A stretch of DNA of 64,000 nt from Platycnemis pennipes (Eukaryota; Arthropoda; Insecta; Odonata; Platycnemididae). Made by a program: the position numbers and the translations under genes. The stretch is from positions 46,514,698 through 46,578,697 of the forward strand of contig OW121855.1 in NCBI GenBank assembly GCA_933228895.1, read 5' to 3'. Positions within the stretch are counted from its first letter, which is position 1; each line of letters begins with the position of its first letter. This document shows positions 24,789 to 34,155 of this stretch, one piece after another. The notes beneath the pieces are model-generated. The model did no database searches. It was not told the origin of the DNA and was given only the letters and a program-made list of their open reading frames with translations.

Positions 24789-25364
24789 TCAAAATTTTCT
24801 TATCTTGCTAAGATTAGGGCTCATGCCAAACCAATGTTTAGTAGGAACCTTGTTGCCCACAAGCGCCTTAGTTGGACTCCTGTTAGTTAAATATACAGCT
24901 GTTAATGAATCCTCAATCCAAAAACGTTTACTTAAATTAGAACTCCTGAGCACGCATCTTGCCTTGTCTTGCATAGACCTATTCATTCTCTCTGCTACCC
25001 CGTTAACTTTAGGTGTGTGTGGAATTGTTAGCTTCCATTGAATACCTTTCTCCTTGAAGAAGATTATAACTTCATCACTGACATATTCACCCCCATTATT
25101 GCATCTAAATTGACAGATCTTAACAGAAAATCTAGCTGTAACCATTGCTTCATAATGTGCTCCTTTGCTAGTGCGGCCACCTCGAGGTCCTCCTCGATTT
25201 CTCCAACTGCTCAGTCCGCCTCGATGTGCTCCTCCACCCGGCATGAAACATTCAGCAATGAGATGATTAGTTCTCCCGCAGTTGTTGCACGTCGGTCGCG
25301 GTCGGAATGGTCTACCGACACCTGGATGACTTCTCTGGAACCCAGCAAAGACTGTGGGTGCCAT
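24789..25364 (-). pseudogene. Gag zinc knuckle fused in frame to integrase core by deletion
   Basis: A 191-codon open frame. Residues 26-39 form the nucleocapsid CX2CX4HX4C knuckle (CNNCGRTNHLIAEC), followed by a Gly/Arg-rich stretch (43-68) and a short piece resembling the start of protease (HYEAMVTA, 70-77). From about residue 80 it is the integrase core: RCNNGGEYVSDE, then TIPHTPKVNGVAERMNRS with the catalytic Glu. The second catalytic Asp (expected in CDNGGEY) is Asn (codon 25098-25100). Protease proper, the integrase zinc finger and the first catalytic Asp are absent. The junction lies near 25118-25135 and keeps the frame open. No start codon other than the internal Met is needed, because this was part of the polyprotein. 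Confidence 0.85.
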
Positions 25365-26002
25365 TGGAGACCCCTTGCTCTTCTTTGCTCTCTTGTTAGC
25401 TTCATACTCTTCAATCTGCTGTCTGACACAAATTCCATGGATAGATTTTTAGTTTTCATTGTACGTAGGGCTGTTACCACGGTATCATACTCGATGGGCA
25501 TGTTTAATAGAAACAGAATTAAAGTGCCTTCATAGTCAATGTTATCACCACACTGCTTCAGATCCCTTATTGCTCGATCAAAATTAAAACATTATTCTTC
25601 TAATATTTCTTGGGATGGCTGATACCATTTGTTGAAGTTTCTTCGCAATATTGATGCGGCTAGTGGCTGTCGTCTTTTGAAATCTTTCTTCCAGTGCTTT
25701 TCAGACCTCATACGCCGATTTCTTGCCCTTAACAATTTCCAATTGGTCATCTGTGATCCTCTGAATGACGTAGCTTTTGCACTTTTTATCATCTCGCATA
25801 ATTTTCTGCACCTTTTCTTCTTTTGTTTTCTTCTGGGAAGCGGTTTCTCCAATCCCTGCAGCAACAACCTCAATTAGTGTTTTAAGTATTTTTCAACATG
25901 CTCTAGCACTTCTCTTTCATCTAAAAATACGTCCATGCGGAACTTCCAATCACTATAACTCTTTCCATCTAATAGCGGTATCTTATATTTCTCCTCTTCC
26001 AT
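25205..26002 (-). pseudogene. Copia gag, with stops and frameshifts
   Basis: The gag start is ATG at 26002 (MEEEKYKIPLLDGKSYSDW), the usual copia opening that leads into a W-x-x-x-x-x-x-L region. It stops after YLKH near 25875. The downstream reading has family-typical DDQLEIVKGKKSAYEV with a stop in place of Trp, then KALEERF and KKLQQM, and shifts frame after IRRIM. The last part (25211-25501) contains YDTVVTALRTM and shifts again near 25420 into the frame with the zinc knuckle. Gag would form the virus-like particle in the cytoplasm. At least two frameshifts and two stops are visible. Confidence 0.85.
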
Positions 26003-26206
26003 ATTGCTCCTTTTTCCCGAACTTCGAAAGCAGCGGTTGGCACAAGATGGCCGGCACACACTATTCCAAGACAATCTCACTGAATAGGATTTTCTTTTCT
26101 TTCTCGCTTTATGCTCAAGAGATGTTTAATCTTTTCATTACTCAGTCCCCTGGGACCATAAGCTGTTGAAATGTGCTTTCAGGCATGGTACTTTCCTGAT
26201 TAAAAA

Positions 26207-26225
26207 CTCACACTCGATGCCAAAA
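26207..26225 (-). other. Primer-binding site
   Basis: Element-sense TTTTGGCATCGAGTGTGAG begins immediately after the CA of the 5' LTR. It has the TGGYATCRRAG style of copia primer sites that pair with an internal part of initiator Met tRNA. The tRNA match itself was not verified. Confidence 0.65.
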
Positions 26226-26416
26226 TGATTTATTAAAATGCATGTTGAAATAAAACAGATTACACACTTACACGACTAATAATCAGATGTAACTATGACA
26301 ACAATGGATGATAAATAAATAATATTAATAAATATTAATAACAACAAATAATAAATGAAAAATAAAAAATATATTAATAACATCTAATAACTTGAGTAAT
26401 TGCCTTTTTTCCAGCA
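26226..26416 (-). repeat. Copia 5' LTR, complete
   Basis: 191 bp, element-sense TGCTGGAAAAAAGGC to AATAAATCA, so it has TG...CA ends. The start matches the 3' LTR, and the end abuts the primer site. AT-rich throughout. It would carry the promoter and polyadenylation signals of the element. Confidence 0.85.
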
Positions 26417-26566
26417 CTTTATCTAAAGTGTGCTACAAGAAGAATGGAGGTTGGTGTAATATTAATGATAGATATTAAGCCTCAAATTGAAATCGATGAG
26501 CAAGCGTAATTTATACGGTCCCGCATCTGTAGTGCAAGCTAATTGGAGTTGACTAACGATTTGTAA
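26417..26566. other. Host-flank DNA between copia and the inverted-repeat insertion
   Basis: 150 bp with no recognisable feature. Confidence 0.5.
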
Positions 26567-26582
26567 ATATAAAATTAGGAGA
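26567..26582. repeat. Target-site duplication, left copy
   Basis: ATATAAAATTAGGAGA, identical to 26850-26865. It flanks the inverted-repeat insertion. Confidence 0.85.
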
Positions 26583-26683
26583 TTGGATGAGTAAAAAACT
26601 TTAGCAATTTTCCACAATGTATTTTAAATAATAAAACTACACAACACGTGTTTCGGCTTACTAAGCCATCATCAGGTGTACAC
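26583..26683. repeat. Inverted arm 1
   Basis: Exact reverse complement of 26708-26808 over all 101 positions, checked base by base. Starts ttggatgagtaaaaaac. Confidence 0.97.
26638..26680 (-). ncRNA. Hammerhead-like ribozyme, minus-strand copy
   Basis: Mirror image of the ribozyme at 26711-26753, carried by arm 1, so a transcript from either strand would contain one. On this strand a partial extra copy of its 5' part (GTGTACACTTGATGATG) lies immediately upstream in the spacer (26688-26704). Confidence 0.45.
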
Positions 26684-26707
26684 TTGCACATCATCAAGTG
26701 TACACAG
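26684..26707 (-). repeat. Spacer holding a truncated head-to-tail ribozyme copy
   Basis: Plus-strand catcatcaagtgtacac in the spacer (26688-26704) repeats catcatcaggtgtacac (26667-26683) with one difference. The spacer is therefore a partial tandem copy of the stem I and CUGAUGA segment, not random loop sequence. Confidence 0.75.
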
Positions 26708-26808
26708 GTGTACACCTGATGATGGCTTAGTAAGCCGAAACACGTGTTGTGTAGTTTTATTATTTAAAATACATTGTGGAAAATTGCTAAAGTTTTTTAC
26801 TCATCCAA
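26708..26808. repeat. Inverted arm 2
   Basis: Exact reverse complement of arm 1, ending in tttactcatccaa before the single-copy tail. Confidence 0.97.
26711..26753 (+). ncRNA. Hammerhead-like ribozyme (type I arrangement), plus-strand copy
   Basis: Core CUGAUGA at 26716-26722; stem II GGCUU/AAGCC (26724-26728 with 26732-26736, loop AGU); GAA at 26737-26739; short stem III AC/GU (26740-26741 with 26746-26747, loop ACGU); U at 26748 in the cleavage position; stem I UACAC/GUGUA (26711-26715 with 26749-26753). All helices close, and the GU-U triplet fits the NUH rule. One U (26723) lies between the core and stem II, a departure from the canonical fold that may weaken or abolish cleavage. In the full transcript the 101-bp hairpin would compete with this fold. 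Confidence 0.5.
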
Positions 26809-26849
26809 TATGTCTAAATTCCACTACGTGACGCCTGATACTGTGATCT

Positions 26850-26865
26850 ATATAAAATTAGGAGA
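26850..26865. repeat. Target-site duplication, right copy
   Basis: Identical to 26567-26582 over 16 bp. Confidence 0.85.
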
Positions 26866-27880
26866 GTTAGGGAATTATGGATTATTCTGATAATACTATC
26901 CGGTCAATATCTCTTCTACCGTGTTATTCTTGACGAATATGGCGCAAGCCGCGAGAACGTTGCATGGATATAATCAGGTGACGGTAGTATTTCCCTGTCG
27001 TTGAGATAGAGAATTTTTTAGAATAGAAAATATTGGCACCACGGAAATAAGATATATAATCAATATATTTTTGTCCATTTGTAAGCCTAAAAATGTTACT
27101 GGTTACTGACATGTGTTTACATCACTGGATACATGCCACATTGGTTTATTTTACGATACCTGACACATTGATAGTATTATTGAACATCTACTACATCGGG
27201 AAGTATTCTCATATTTACTCATGCAATCGTATCCACAGTAACAGAATTTGGGTTAAAGTACTTGAAATACTCAGGGTAGTTTGCTCTTTCTAACCTCAAG
27301 TACTCGTACTAGTACAAGTAATTAATTGAGAATAAGTACCTCAATCGCAGCTTCAATGCCCAATTCCAGATTCGAATGCACTACATTCTGGTATCAGGCC
27401 AGGTCGTTGATTGATTTGGTTGATGGGGTTACTCTGACTACTTCTTTAAAATATTTTTCATATGATAATTGGAATACTTATATTCTTTTGCTAAACAAAC
27501 GTTTTCTTTTTTCCAAAAGAAATTAATACATTTTCAGCAACATCAATTTGAATGCATACCATAGAGTCGCCAGCAAACCTTAGTTTTTAATGCAGAATTG
27601 CACCTTAAAGCCACATTAAATTGCTTTTCCTAAAGCAACTTATGGAATTAAAATATTAACCTTGTAATTACTTTACATTTCACATTAACAACACCACCTC
27701 TACGGAAAAATTGTCCTGAGGGTTTTGAGTGCCTTGCGGAACGAGCCATCGACTTCCAAGTAAGTCGGTGTAAGCAACCTTAACACGGCTTTTCCTTTAT
27801 CAAATGGTTCACTTTTAACCCACAATTTATTTCGGGCGTGGTGCAATCGATTACCTAAGTACCATCTTGTCTCCTCGGGT
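26866..27880. other. Unannotated AT-rich DNA
   Basis: No gene recognised. A small cluster of agtac-type palindromes (gtactcgtactagtac) occurs near 27299-27315. Confidence 0.55.
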
Positions 27881-28460
27881 ACAAATTGCCCGGGCAACTT
27901 CCCCTTTTAGATTTAGCTATTTCCCGATAGCTTCCCCATTTCAATCCACTCCCTCGCTCTCCCGTGTCTCTAACCCACACTTATACTCCTTGTCCCTCCC
28001 CTCGGCGATTTCGAAAAACCCGCAGTTTATCTACATTCATGTCCCCGCGCGAATTAGTCTCACTCCCCCCGTTGCGAGCGAAACTTTTTATCCACTCTCT
28101 CTCTCTCCTTTATTTATTTCACGTCCCTTTGTACCTGAGCTCGGGTGGGTGGGATAGAGGGAGAGGGAGATCGGGATTTCGGAGCATCCCTTGAGTTGTC
28201 CCCGGCTACCAGTAACAGCAGGGAGACCCCGTCCCATTTCGCGCCTCAAAAACTCCGGATTCCCCCCAGAAAATTCTCTACCGCTCCTGCACCCTCTATT
28301 TCCCTCTTCCCCAACCCTTCGATTCAAAAGCCTTTCATCCCAAAAAGGAGAGAGGTGAGTGAGAGTGGAGAGAGATTCGCTACCGGTGCAATTCTCCCCT
28401 GCGTCAGGGTGTTCGTCCCTTTTTTCCACCATCTTCTTCTCACCGGGACTTTCTCTCTAC
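27881..28460. other. Pyrimidine-rich island 4
   Basis: GC-elevated, mostly C/T on the plus strand, with CpG dinucleotides (for example ccccgcgcgaatt near 28043). Overlapping frames of 76-136 codons occur on both strands but are low complexity and resemble no protein family. Confidence 0.55.
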
Positions 28461-29838
28461 TCTCACCAAGTTTAGCTAACAATAGATATTGCACGCTCAA
28501 TCTATCCTACACTTGGTTTAGAAATGGTGAAATTTATGGAGTTTCCTTTTTATAGTTTTCTTCAGTACGTAAACGTTTTATATAATTTACTTACGCTTAT
28601 TTTTTTAAGTAAGTATAAGTAAGATATGGCTGATTGAGTGCTGTTTTTCCATCCCGAAGACCGGGCATATTCACAAAAGGTGCAAAGATTTTTTCAGTCG
28701 AATTCAAGTCCCTCTTTAAATACTGGATGCTTAATGTGGAGAAGTTTTCATTTCAGTATTCGCTCGAGATATGGGCCGTTAAAGTGAACTCCTTGGCTTC
28801 CTTCACTAATATTAGGCAATTCCCGACACTAATTTCCAGTCTACCCAACCTGAAAAGTTTACGTCTGCATAATTGACCCCTTTCCCAACTGGCGCAAATG
28901 GCCTATACTATCGCTTGTCTCCTTGAACGACCATCACTGCCACTATTTATTTTACCATATTTTATCCCATTATAATTGCGAGAATATACACAAATAGTAA
29001 AATTTTGGGCACGCGTGGAGCATTGTAATCGTTGCAGTCGGCGTCTAAATATCTACACGTACAACTAAGATTCTAAACTAGGAATGTTTTAAGAAACCGA
29101 AGAAGCCGTGGGGGCTATAATAACATAGGAGGAAAATGACAGTTGGCCAGTAGTCTTCATTCAACAACAGCATTTCGATCTAGCTTCTGCTGGTGTAATA
29201 ATGATATGAATCTTGAATAAAACGAAACATATTACACCTTACATTAAGCGTTAATCGATTTACGATTACGAACGAAACGTTAAGCGATTTCTAAACTTAC
29301 ATGCATAAATATGCATTGATCTGACATTGATATACCTTAAATTTTTCTGTAGTCTCTTCTGATGAATAATTATTTGGACAACATTGGAATATCTGGAAAT
29401 AAATGTTATTGAGGCAATTTAAAATGAAATCATTCTAATTTTGCTAGGTGAATAAACTCATATCTTCTGGAAGAATATTAAAGAAGAGAAAAAATTTTAA
29501 CTGTTGCTTTTGAGTAAATGAAATTTTTTTGCATGAAGTATATAACAAATGGATTTCATTCTCGAAAAATTTGTTACCTTCCTATTGACACCTCTAATCT
29601 ATGATAGCTAGATAAATTCCAATGGCAGGTAAAATTGGATGACGCTGCTTTTTCAAACGTAATTTCAATGGAAAGCACATTAAACGTCACACAGTTCGCG
29701 AAAAATCTGGCCAAGAACCCTAAACACTTTTATCTTCTGAAAATAGTTTGAAATGACTTAAATTGAAGATAAATATCCAAAGCATTTTTAAGTTTTTATA
29801 TGAACCTTTAATTTATTGGATAATTACACCCGTAATAT
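28461..29838. other. Unannotated AT-rich DNA
   Basis: No gene or repeat recognised; a small imperfect hairpin of taagtaag/cttactta runs lies near 28583-28625. Confidence 0.55.
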
Positions 29839-30112
29839 TGTTATGTCCCTGACGGGCGCATGGATCTTGATGGAAATTTGTTATTCTAAATTTCTCTTTC
29901 CCAAAAGATATTTATTTACTGTTAATGGGCGTCGCTTAGAATAGGCCGCGCCATCCACCCGTATTGAATGCTCATTTTCTTCTATCCTCCCGAGCTAGAG
30001 GTAATATGTATAACTCTCTTTTGGCTATTCGAGACGCTATTGGTTTAACTCTTGACTCTGAATAAATTCCGTCTTTTGCACGAACCTTTTGCTTTATTAA
30101 TTGTTTCCGACA
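29839..30112 (+). mobile_element. Probable LTR of another LTR retrotransposon
   Basis: A 274-bp interval starting TGTTATGTCCCTGACGGG and ending TTGTTTCCGACA, so TG...CA. It has an AATAAA about 50 bp before the end, followed by a tccgtcttttgcac U5-like stretch. The TGTTATGTCCCTGACG opening is of the type seen in arthropod gypsy LTRs. No matching second LTR lies in the window and the flanks show no 4-5 bp duplication, so it is a partial element rather than a clean solo LTR. Class assignment is tentative. Confidence 0.42.
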
Positions 30113-30250
30113 CCAAGAAGAACCCACAGATATATTCGCTGGTTCGAGCCCCCGTATTGCCGTGCGGGGCCGAGTCTCAACAATATGGGGTTAGAATATA
30201 ATGGCGAATGGAGTGTCGGAACGTAACCTTTAGACAGACGCTTATGCCGG
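30113..30250 (+). other. Possible leader of the LTR element
   Basis: DNA immediately after the probable LTR, including ggttcgagccccc (30141-30153), a tRNA T-arm-like string that might be part of a primer site. No gag follows. Weak inference. Confidence 0.25.
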
Positions 30251-30535
30251 AATAATTACATGGTAATCAAAAAATATTTTAACTGTAACAATATCTATCA
30301 ATATTGCAGGAATTTTGCATGAAGTTACTTGACAGAAATGTTCAGTATATTTTGCGCAATACAACGATTACTATGGAGAGTACAGTTTTCAATAAAGAAG
30401 ACCATTCTTTTAGAACTACAAAAAAACTACTAGAAGCAGAGGTGTTATCAACTTAATTTAGTGAGGTGTGATGTTATTTATCAGCCCACCAAAAATTATC
30501 TGCGGATACTTGCGGACCCACGAGATATTGTTTAT
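30251..30535. other. Unannotated DNA
   Basis: Nothing recognised. Confidence 0.5.
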
Positions 30536-30540
30536 TTTCT

Positions 30541-30600
30541 TCCGGAGAGCCCCAGCCGGCTGGCCCCTAGCGCGCCCGGCCGCCGCGCCGGCTCATCGCG
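30541..30600. other. Isolated 60-bp GC-rich patch
   Basis: 50 of 60 bases are G or C, with many CpG (cgcgcccggccgccgcgccg at 30571-30590), in otherwise AT-rich DNA. It also contains agccggct. Function and origin unknown. Confidence 0.85.
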
Positions 30601-31319
30601 AGTTTGGGTTATGTTCACAAGAAGGTTTTAATTATCTAAGCGCGACTGGTCAGTGTTACTGGGAAGTGATTACAAAATTTAATTTAAGATAGCTTTGCTT
30701 CCCTGCTGCCTCACAATCAGTTATTTCTCAGCATTAGTGTGGCAGAGTTGGGTTATATCTTGAAATCTTGTGCTGTCAAGCCTTATTCCCAAAGTGCAAA
30801 GATGTTTACTATCAAGCGTTTAGAACATTTTTAACTGTCCATGATGAACCTAAGGATTAATGGATCCGTAAGACTTTGGCTCGCATGCTCATTTGTTGAA
30901 GAGGCATTAAATTTACCTAAGAAGGAAAACCATGCCATAAAGATAATCATCATTGCATCCATACGCAGTCATTGTGGCCATATGAGGAGGAAATGGGAAG
31001 AGTTCCATCGAAAAGAAGAAGTGTTTTAAGAAGTATGAGGTATTGCTGGAATGCATGATATCATTGAAACTACCAGGAGTTGCTGCTTAGGCCTCTTCTA
31101 AGTCATTGATTCATAAGGGTCATAGTGAAAAACTATTTTAAATTATCTGAAGAGAAGACATGTTAGACGTGAGGAGATCGTATTTGTGTGATAGTAAAAA
31201 TTGAGACATGAAAAAGAAAAATATGATCCTCTGGGTCAACATAATTGCACTTATTTAAGTTCATTACGAATGTGGAGATGAATTTCTTTTCTCTTCACTT
31301 GTACACACTCCTCTTTATA
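30601..31319. other. Unannotated DNA
   Basis: A 62-codon plus-strand frame at 30841-31029 has no recognised motif. Nothing else seen. Confidence 0.5.
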
Positions 31320-31329
31320 TGTCGCTATT

Positions 31330-31601
31330 AGAACCAGACCTTATAAGTGGACGGCCAAGAAAACAATTTGCAGAAAGTAGTAACCGTTCTAAACGGGGAA
31401 GAGTGCAAAATTAGAACTTCTTTTGAAGAAGAAGAACTTACTTTAGCCACTACTATGAATTTGAGGTCATGCGGCAATGAAGTCGCAGCAAAACTATTAA
31501 CAGGAGTAATAAAAACTTCACCAGGCCGTGCAAGTAAAATTGGAAAAAAGCTTCAACAAGTCATCCGAGGCAATATACAGCTGACGAAGCTTGATTCTTA
31601 A
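31330..31601 (+). pseudogene. Small coding remnant of unknown, probably repetitive, protein
   Basis: In one frame (from about 31335) the DNA reads SGRPRKQFAESSNRSKRGR; in the next frame it continues ELTLATTMNLRSCGNEVAAKLLTGVI, KTSPGRASKIGKKLQ, ending at a stop at 31601. The two parts look like one protein split by a frameshift near 31400-31430. I have a loose memory of similar GRPxKxFxxSSxRxKRRK openings in multi-copy insect hypothetical proteins, but cannot name a family. Could be chance. Confidence 0.4.
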
Positions 31602-33775
31602 TTATTTACAGCAACTTTCCGAAAAGATAATACGTCTCTCTTCGAAAAGGTGCAAAGAAGTTCGAATATGACCTTTACCCTTCCTACAATTTCACTTCTT
31701 TAGCCAAGTGATTATTTCTCTGACGACTGATTCTCAACATTAGCCAGTAAAGTTTAAATTGTGAACATTTCAATTTGACGCATGTCTATGACTGGATAAT
31801 TTAGTAATAACCAACAATCACTTTGATGTATTTTTATTTATACATTTTTCAATGGGTGAATTTAATTTAATTTTTCTATTTTCTGTTCGTTAGCATATTC
31901 TCAATATTTTGGATGGCCTGTCATAATTATTTAGTATAAAATAAGGGGATTATCAGATAAGAATGTTGACTTGCATGAATTGAACTACAGAATTTGATAT
32001 TGGAGAAGCAAAAATAAAAGTGCCAAGGGATGTAATAATTCCATTACAATTACTTTGGCACGATAATTTGAGACTGTGTAATTCTTCCTATCAATCTGCA
32101 ATTTTTACGCGTACATGTGATAAAGATGTTATTTTATGCTATGTCTTTTTTGTTTCCTCTGGAAGAATATACATTAAACAAAACTGAATGAAAAAAATTA
32201 CAAATTGATCGTTGCGTAACCCCTTTCTTACTCACTGTAATACCCGCTGTTCGCACTTACAGCTTGATAATTTCTTCACTTTTTGGATTTTCTGCGTATT
32301 TAATACTAGGTAAGGTGACAGTAATGGTACATTATAAAAAAATAGGGCCAAACTCAACGGAGAAACTACTGCTTACTTGGAAGAATCATTAATTTCATGT
32401 TTAAAGACTTACAAGATATTCTACTTAGTGTCCGCCATTTTGTTTTCACGAATATTGAAATTTTGACTTCAGATTCATAATTAAAGTCCCAAAAAAAGCT
32501 AGATACCAATCAAAATTAAAATAATATTTCCATTTTTGGTCAAATTTATCCTATTCCGGACCACTGTGCGCCAGTTGTATCGATTTATGCATAAAATAAT
32601 ACGATTTACCATTCAAGACTCTACATTTACCCTATTAATGCTAATTTCAATAAAAAGTTTCGCTTACCATTACCGACTATGGTTGCCAAGACCCCACTCA
32701 CCAAGACACACAGAAAACTTCTTTTAAAAAATCACAACAAATCATAAAAAAAGTAAACTCTAAAGGTGTCTTCTTGATTCAAATACATAACATCCGGTTT
32801 GTTGTTCAATCTTTAACCTACTCAGCTACCACACCATGTTAGAGTTTAATTACGAATGGGCTAAATATTTTCCAGTCAAAGAACCATTTTTTATTGAATG
32901 CATTATCTTTAATATGCCTATCATATTCCACTTCACGGGTAATTAGTTTTCTCACCATTAACGTTTTGAGAGTTCTCTGGACCAGTGCTTTCTTCCTCGC
33001 ACCAATACTTCCTTCTGCCATACTGAGCTTTTCATATATTGCTCTTCTTAGCACACTGAATGAGATTATTTCTGACTTAAATTCAGCCTAACATATTTCT
33101 GTGAAAAATCGGGAATTAGGAAGCAGTAGAGAGTGAGTGGAGCCGACCAAATTTCTTTTTTTTTTATTTTTATCTTGAACCAGTATTAAATACGTCCATC
33201 TTGTTGCTTTAATTTATATCTATTTCAATTTAAGGCTCTGGAGCTTTTCTCAAGTTATGATATCATTAATGCATAATGTCAGCTACTCCGGAATAGCATT
33301 AAAAAAACCTTTGCCAAATCATACCTGCAATTCATTATTATTAGTTTCATAATAGGACACAACGTTAATGTGCTGAGTGAGATATGATTGCATCTTATCT
33401 ACAAAACCACTATCTCGTCTTTTGTGAACGACTACATGGAGAATTCATCTTAACAGAATATAATTTGCTTGGCATTTTGTTGGTACAAACCAGCTTTCAG
33501 AAGCAGTGGAATTGAATTCTCTGCACTTAGCAATGGGAATTCGAGATTGCGCCGCGAGTTCAAAGCAATTCTCTTCTCGCAAATTGTGATGGCTTCATTT
33601 TTTTAATTCTTACTCCCGGATATTTCGGGACTTGAGTGCTTATAATATCGTCCTATGCATCGCAAGCAAGGGTTTTTCTCGCAAAGCGCTCATCACTGAA
33701 AAAAATACGCGATTTAAAATATTGAGTTATCATTTATGCACTTCGAGTATCGCAGTGCCTAGGGATAGTCGGGAG
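31602..33775. other. Unannotated AT-rich DNA
   Basis: No gene recognised. A 71-codon minus-strand frame (32839-33054) is basic and leucine-rich but without a recognised motif. Confidence 0.55.
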
Positions 33776-34155
33776 AAATGTGAGTGAGACCACGGATGAA
33801 ATGGAGGGGGAATGGGGGAAGGAGAAGGGGAAGCGGTGGACCAGAGATGAAAAACAAAGGGGAATTCGAATTTTTCCACTTTTACAATTCGCGTTTGGAT
33901 GGGTTGATTTGCGGAGAGATCAGATGGGGAAGGAAAAGTGGGTGGGGAGAAGGCTCTTTTGTTCCAGAGCCCGCGCACTCGTCCGCGTTTCACTTTTTTT
34001 CTCTTTTTTCCCTCTTTTCTCCTCTTTCTCCCTCAATCGCCCTCTCCCTCTTTCTCTCCTTCCCTTTCTTTTATCCCACCCTTGGGTTTTTTTGCTTGCG
34101 AACCCGCGTAAATCGCGTCGTACCCCACGTTACCATCCCTCCTCTGCTTTTCAAA
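33776..34155. other. Purine block followed by pyrimidine-rich block (island 5)
   Basis: Plus strand is purine-rich at 33780-33960 (gggggaatgggggaaggaga-like), then switches to C/T at 33985-34080. Open frames up to 157 codons are low complexity and follow the skew. Confidence 0.55.

Larger units (their letters stand above)
22597..26416 (-). mobile_element. Ty1/copia LTR retrotransposon, internally deleted and inactivated
   Basis: On the minus strand the order is 5' LTR (26226-26416), primer-binding site, gag, integrase, reverse transcriptase, RNase H, polypurine tract and truncated 3' LTR (22597-22681). Integrase lying before RT identifies the copia group. The interior is only about 3.5 kb, against roughly 4.5 kb or more for a complete element, mainly because protease and the front of integrase are deleted. 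Stops and frameshifts break every domain, and key catalytic aspartates of integrase and RT are substituted. It cannot move by itself. Target duplication cannot be checked because the 3' LTR end is missing. Confidence 0.93.
26583..26849. mobile_element. Penelope-like short insertion with perfect 101-bp inverted arms
   Basis: Arms 26583-26683 and 26708-26808 are exact reverse complements; a 24-nt spacer lies between them and a 41-nt single-copy tail (26809-26849) follows. The whole is bounded by a 16-bp direct duplication. Each arm contains a hammerhead-like core followed by an AT-rich segment with TTGTGGAAAATTGC. The tail has TTCCAC and GCCTGATACT, both shared with the insertion at 58956-59119. 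Hammerhead ribozymes in Penelope-like elements, and inverted or tandem partial copies of their terminal repeats, are known; assignment to that class here rests on the motif, with no RT or GIY-YIG coding present. Confidence 0.7.

Noticed and set aside
25038..25535. 165-codon plus-strand frame
   Set aside because: Antisense shadow of copia gag and integrase on the minus strand.
30141..30153. ggttcgagccccc as a tRNA T arm
   Set aside because: No tRNA body around it; more likely part of an LTR element leader.
32839..33054. Possible LINE fragment on the minus strand (basic, Leu-rich)
   Set aside because: No RT or endonuclease motif could be recognised.
21281..33180. Similar T-rich strings (tttttttttatttttatc) at 21285 and 33160
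   Set aside because: Low-complexity match in AT-rich DNA; flanks do not align.
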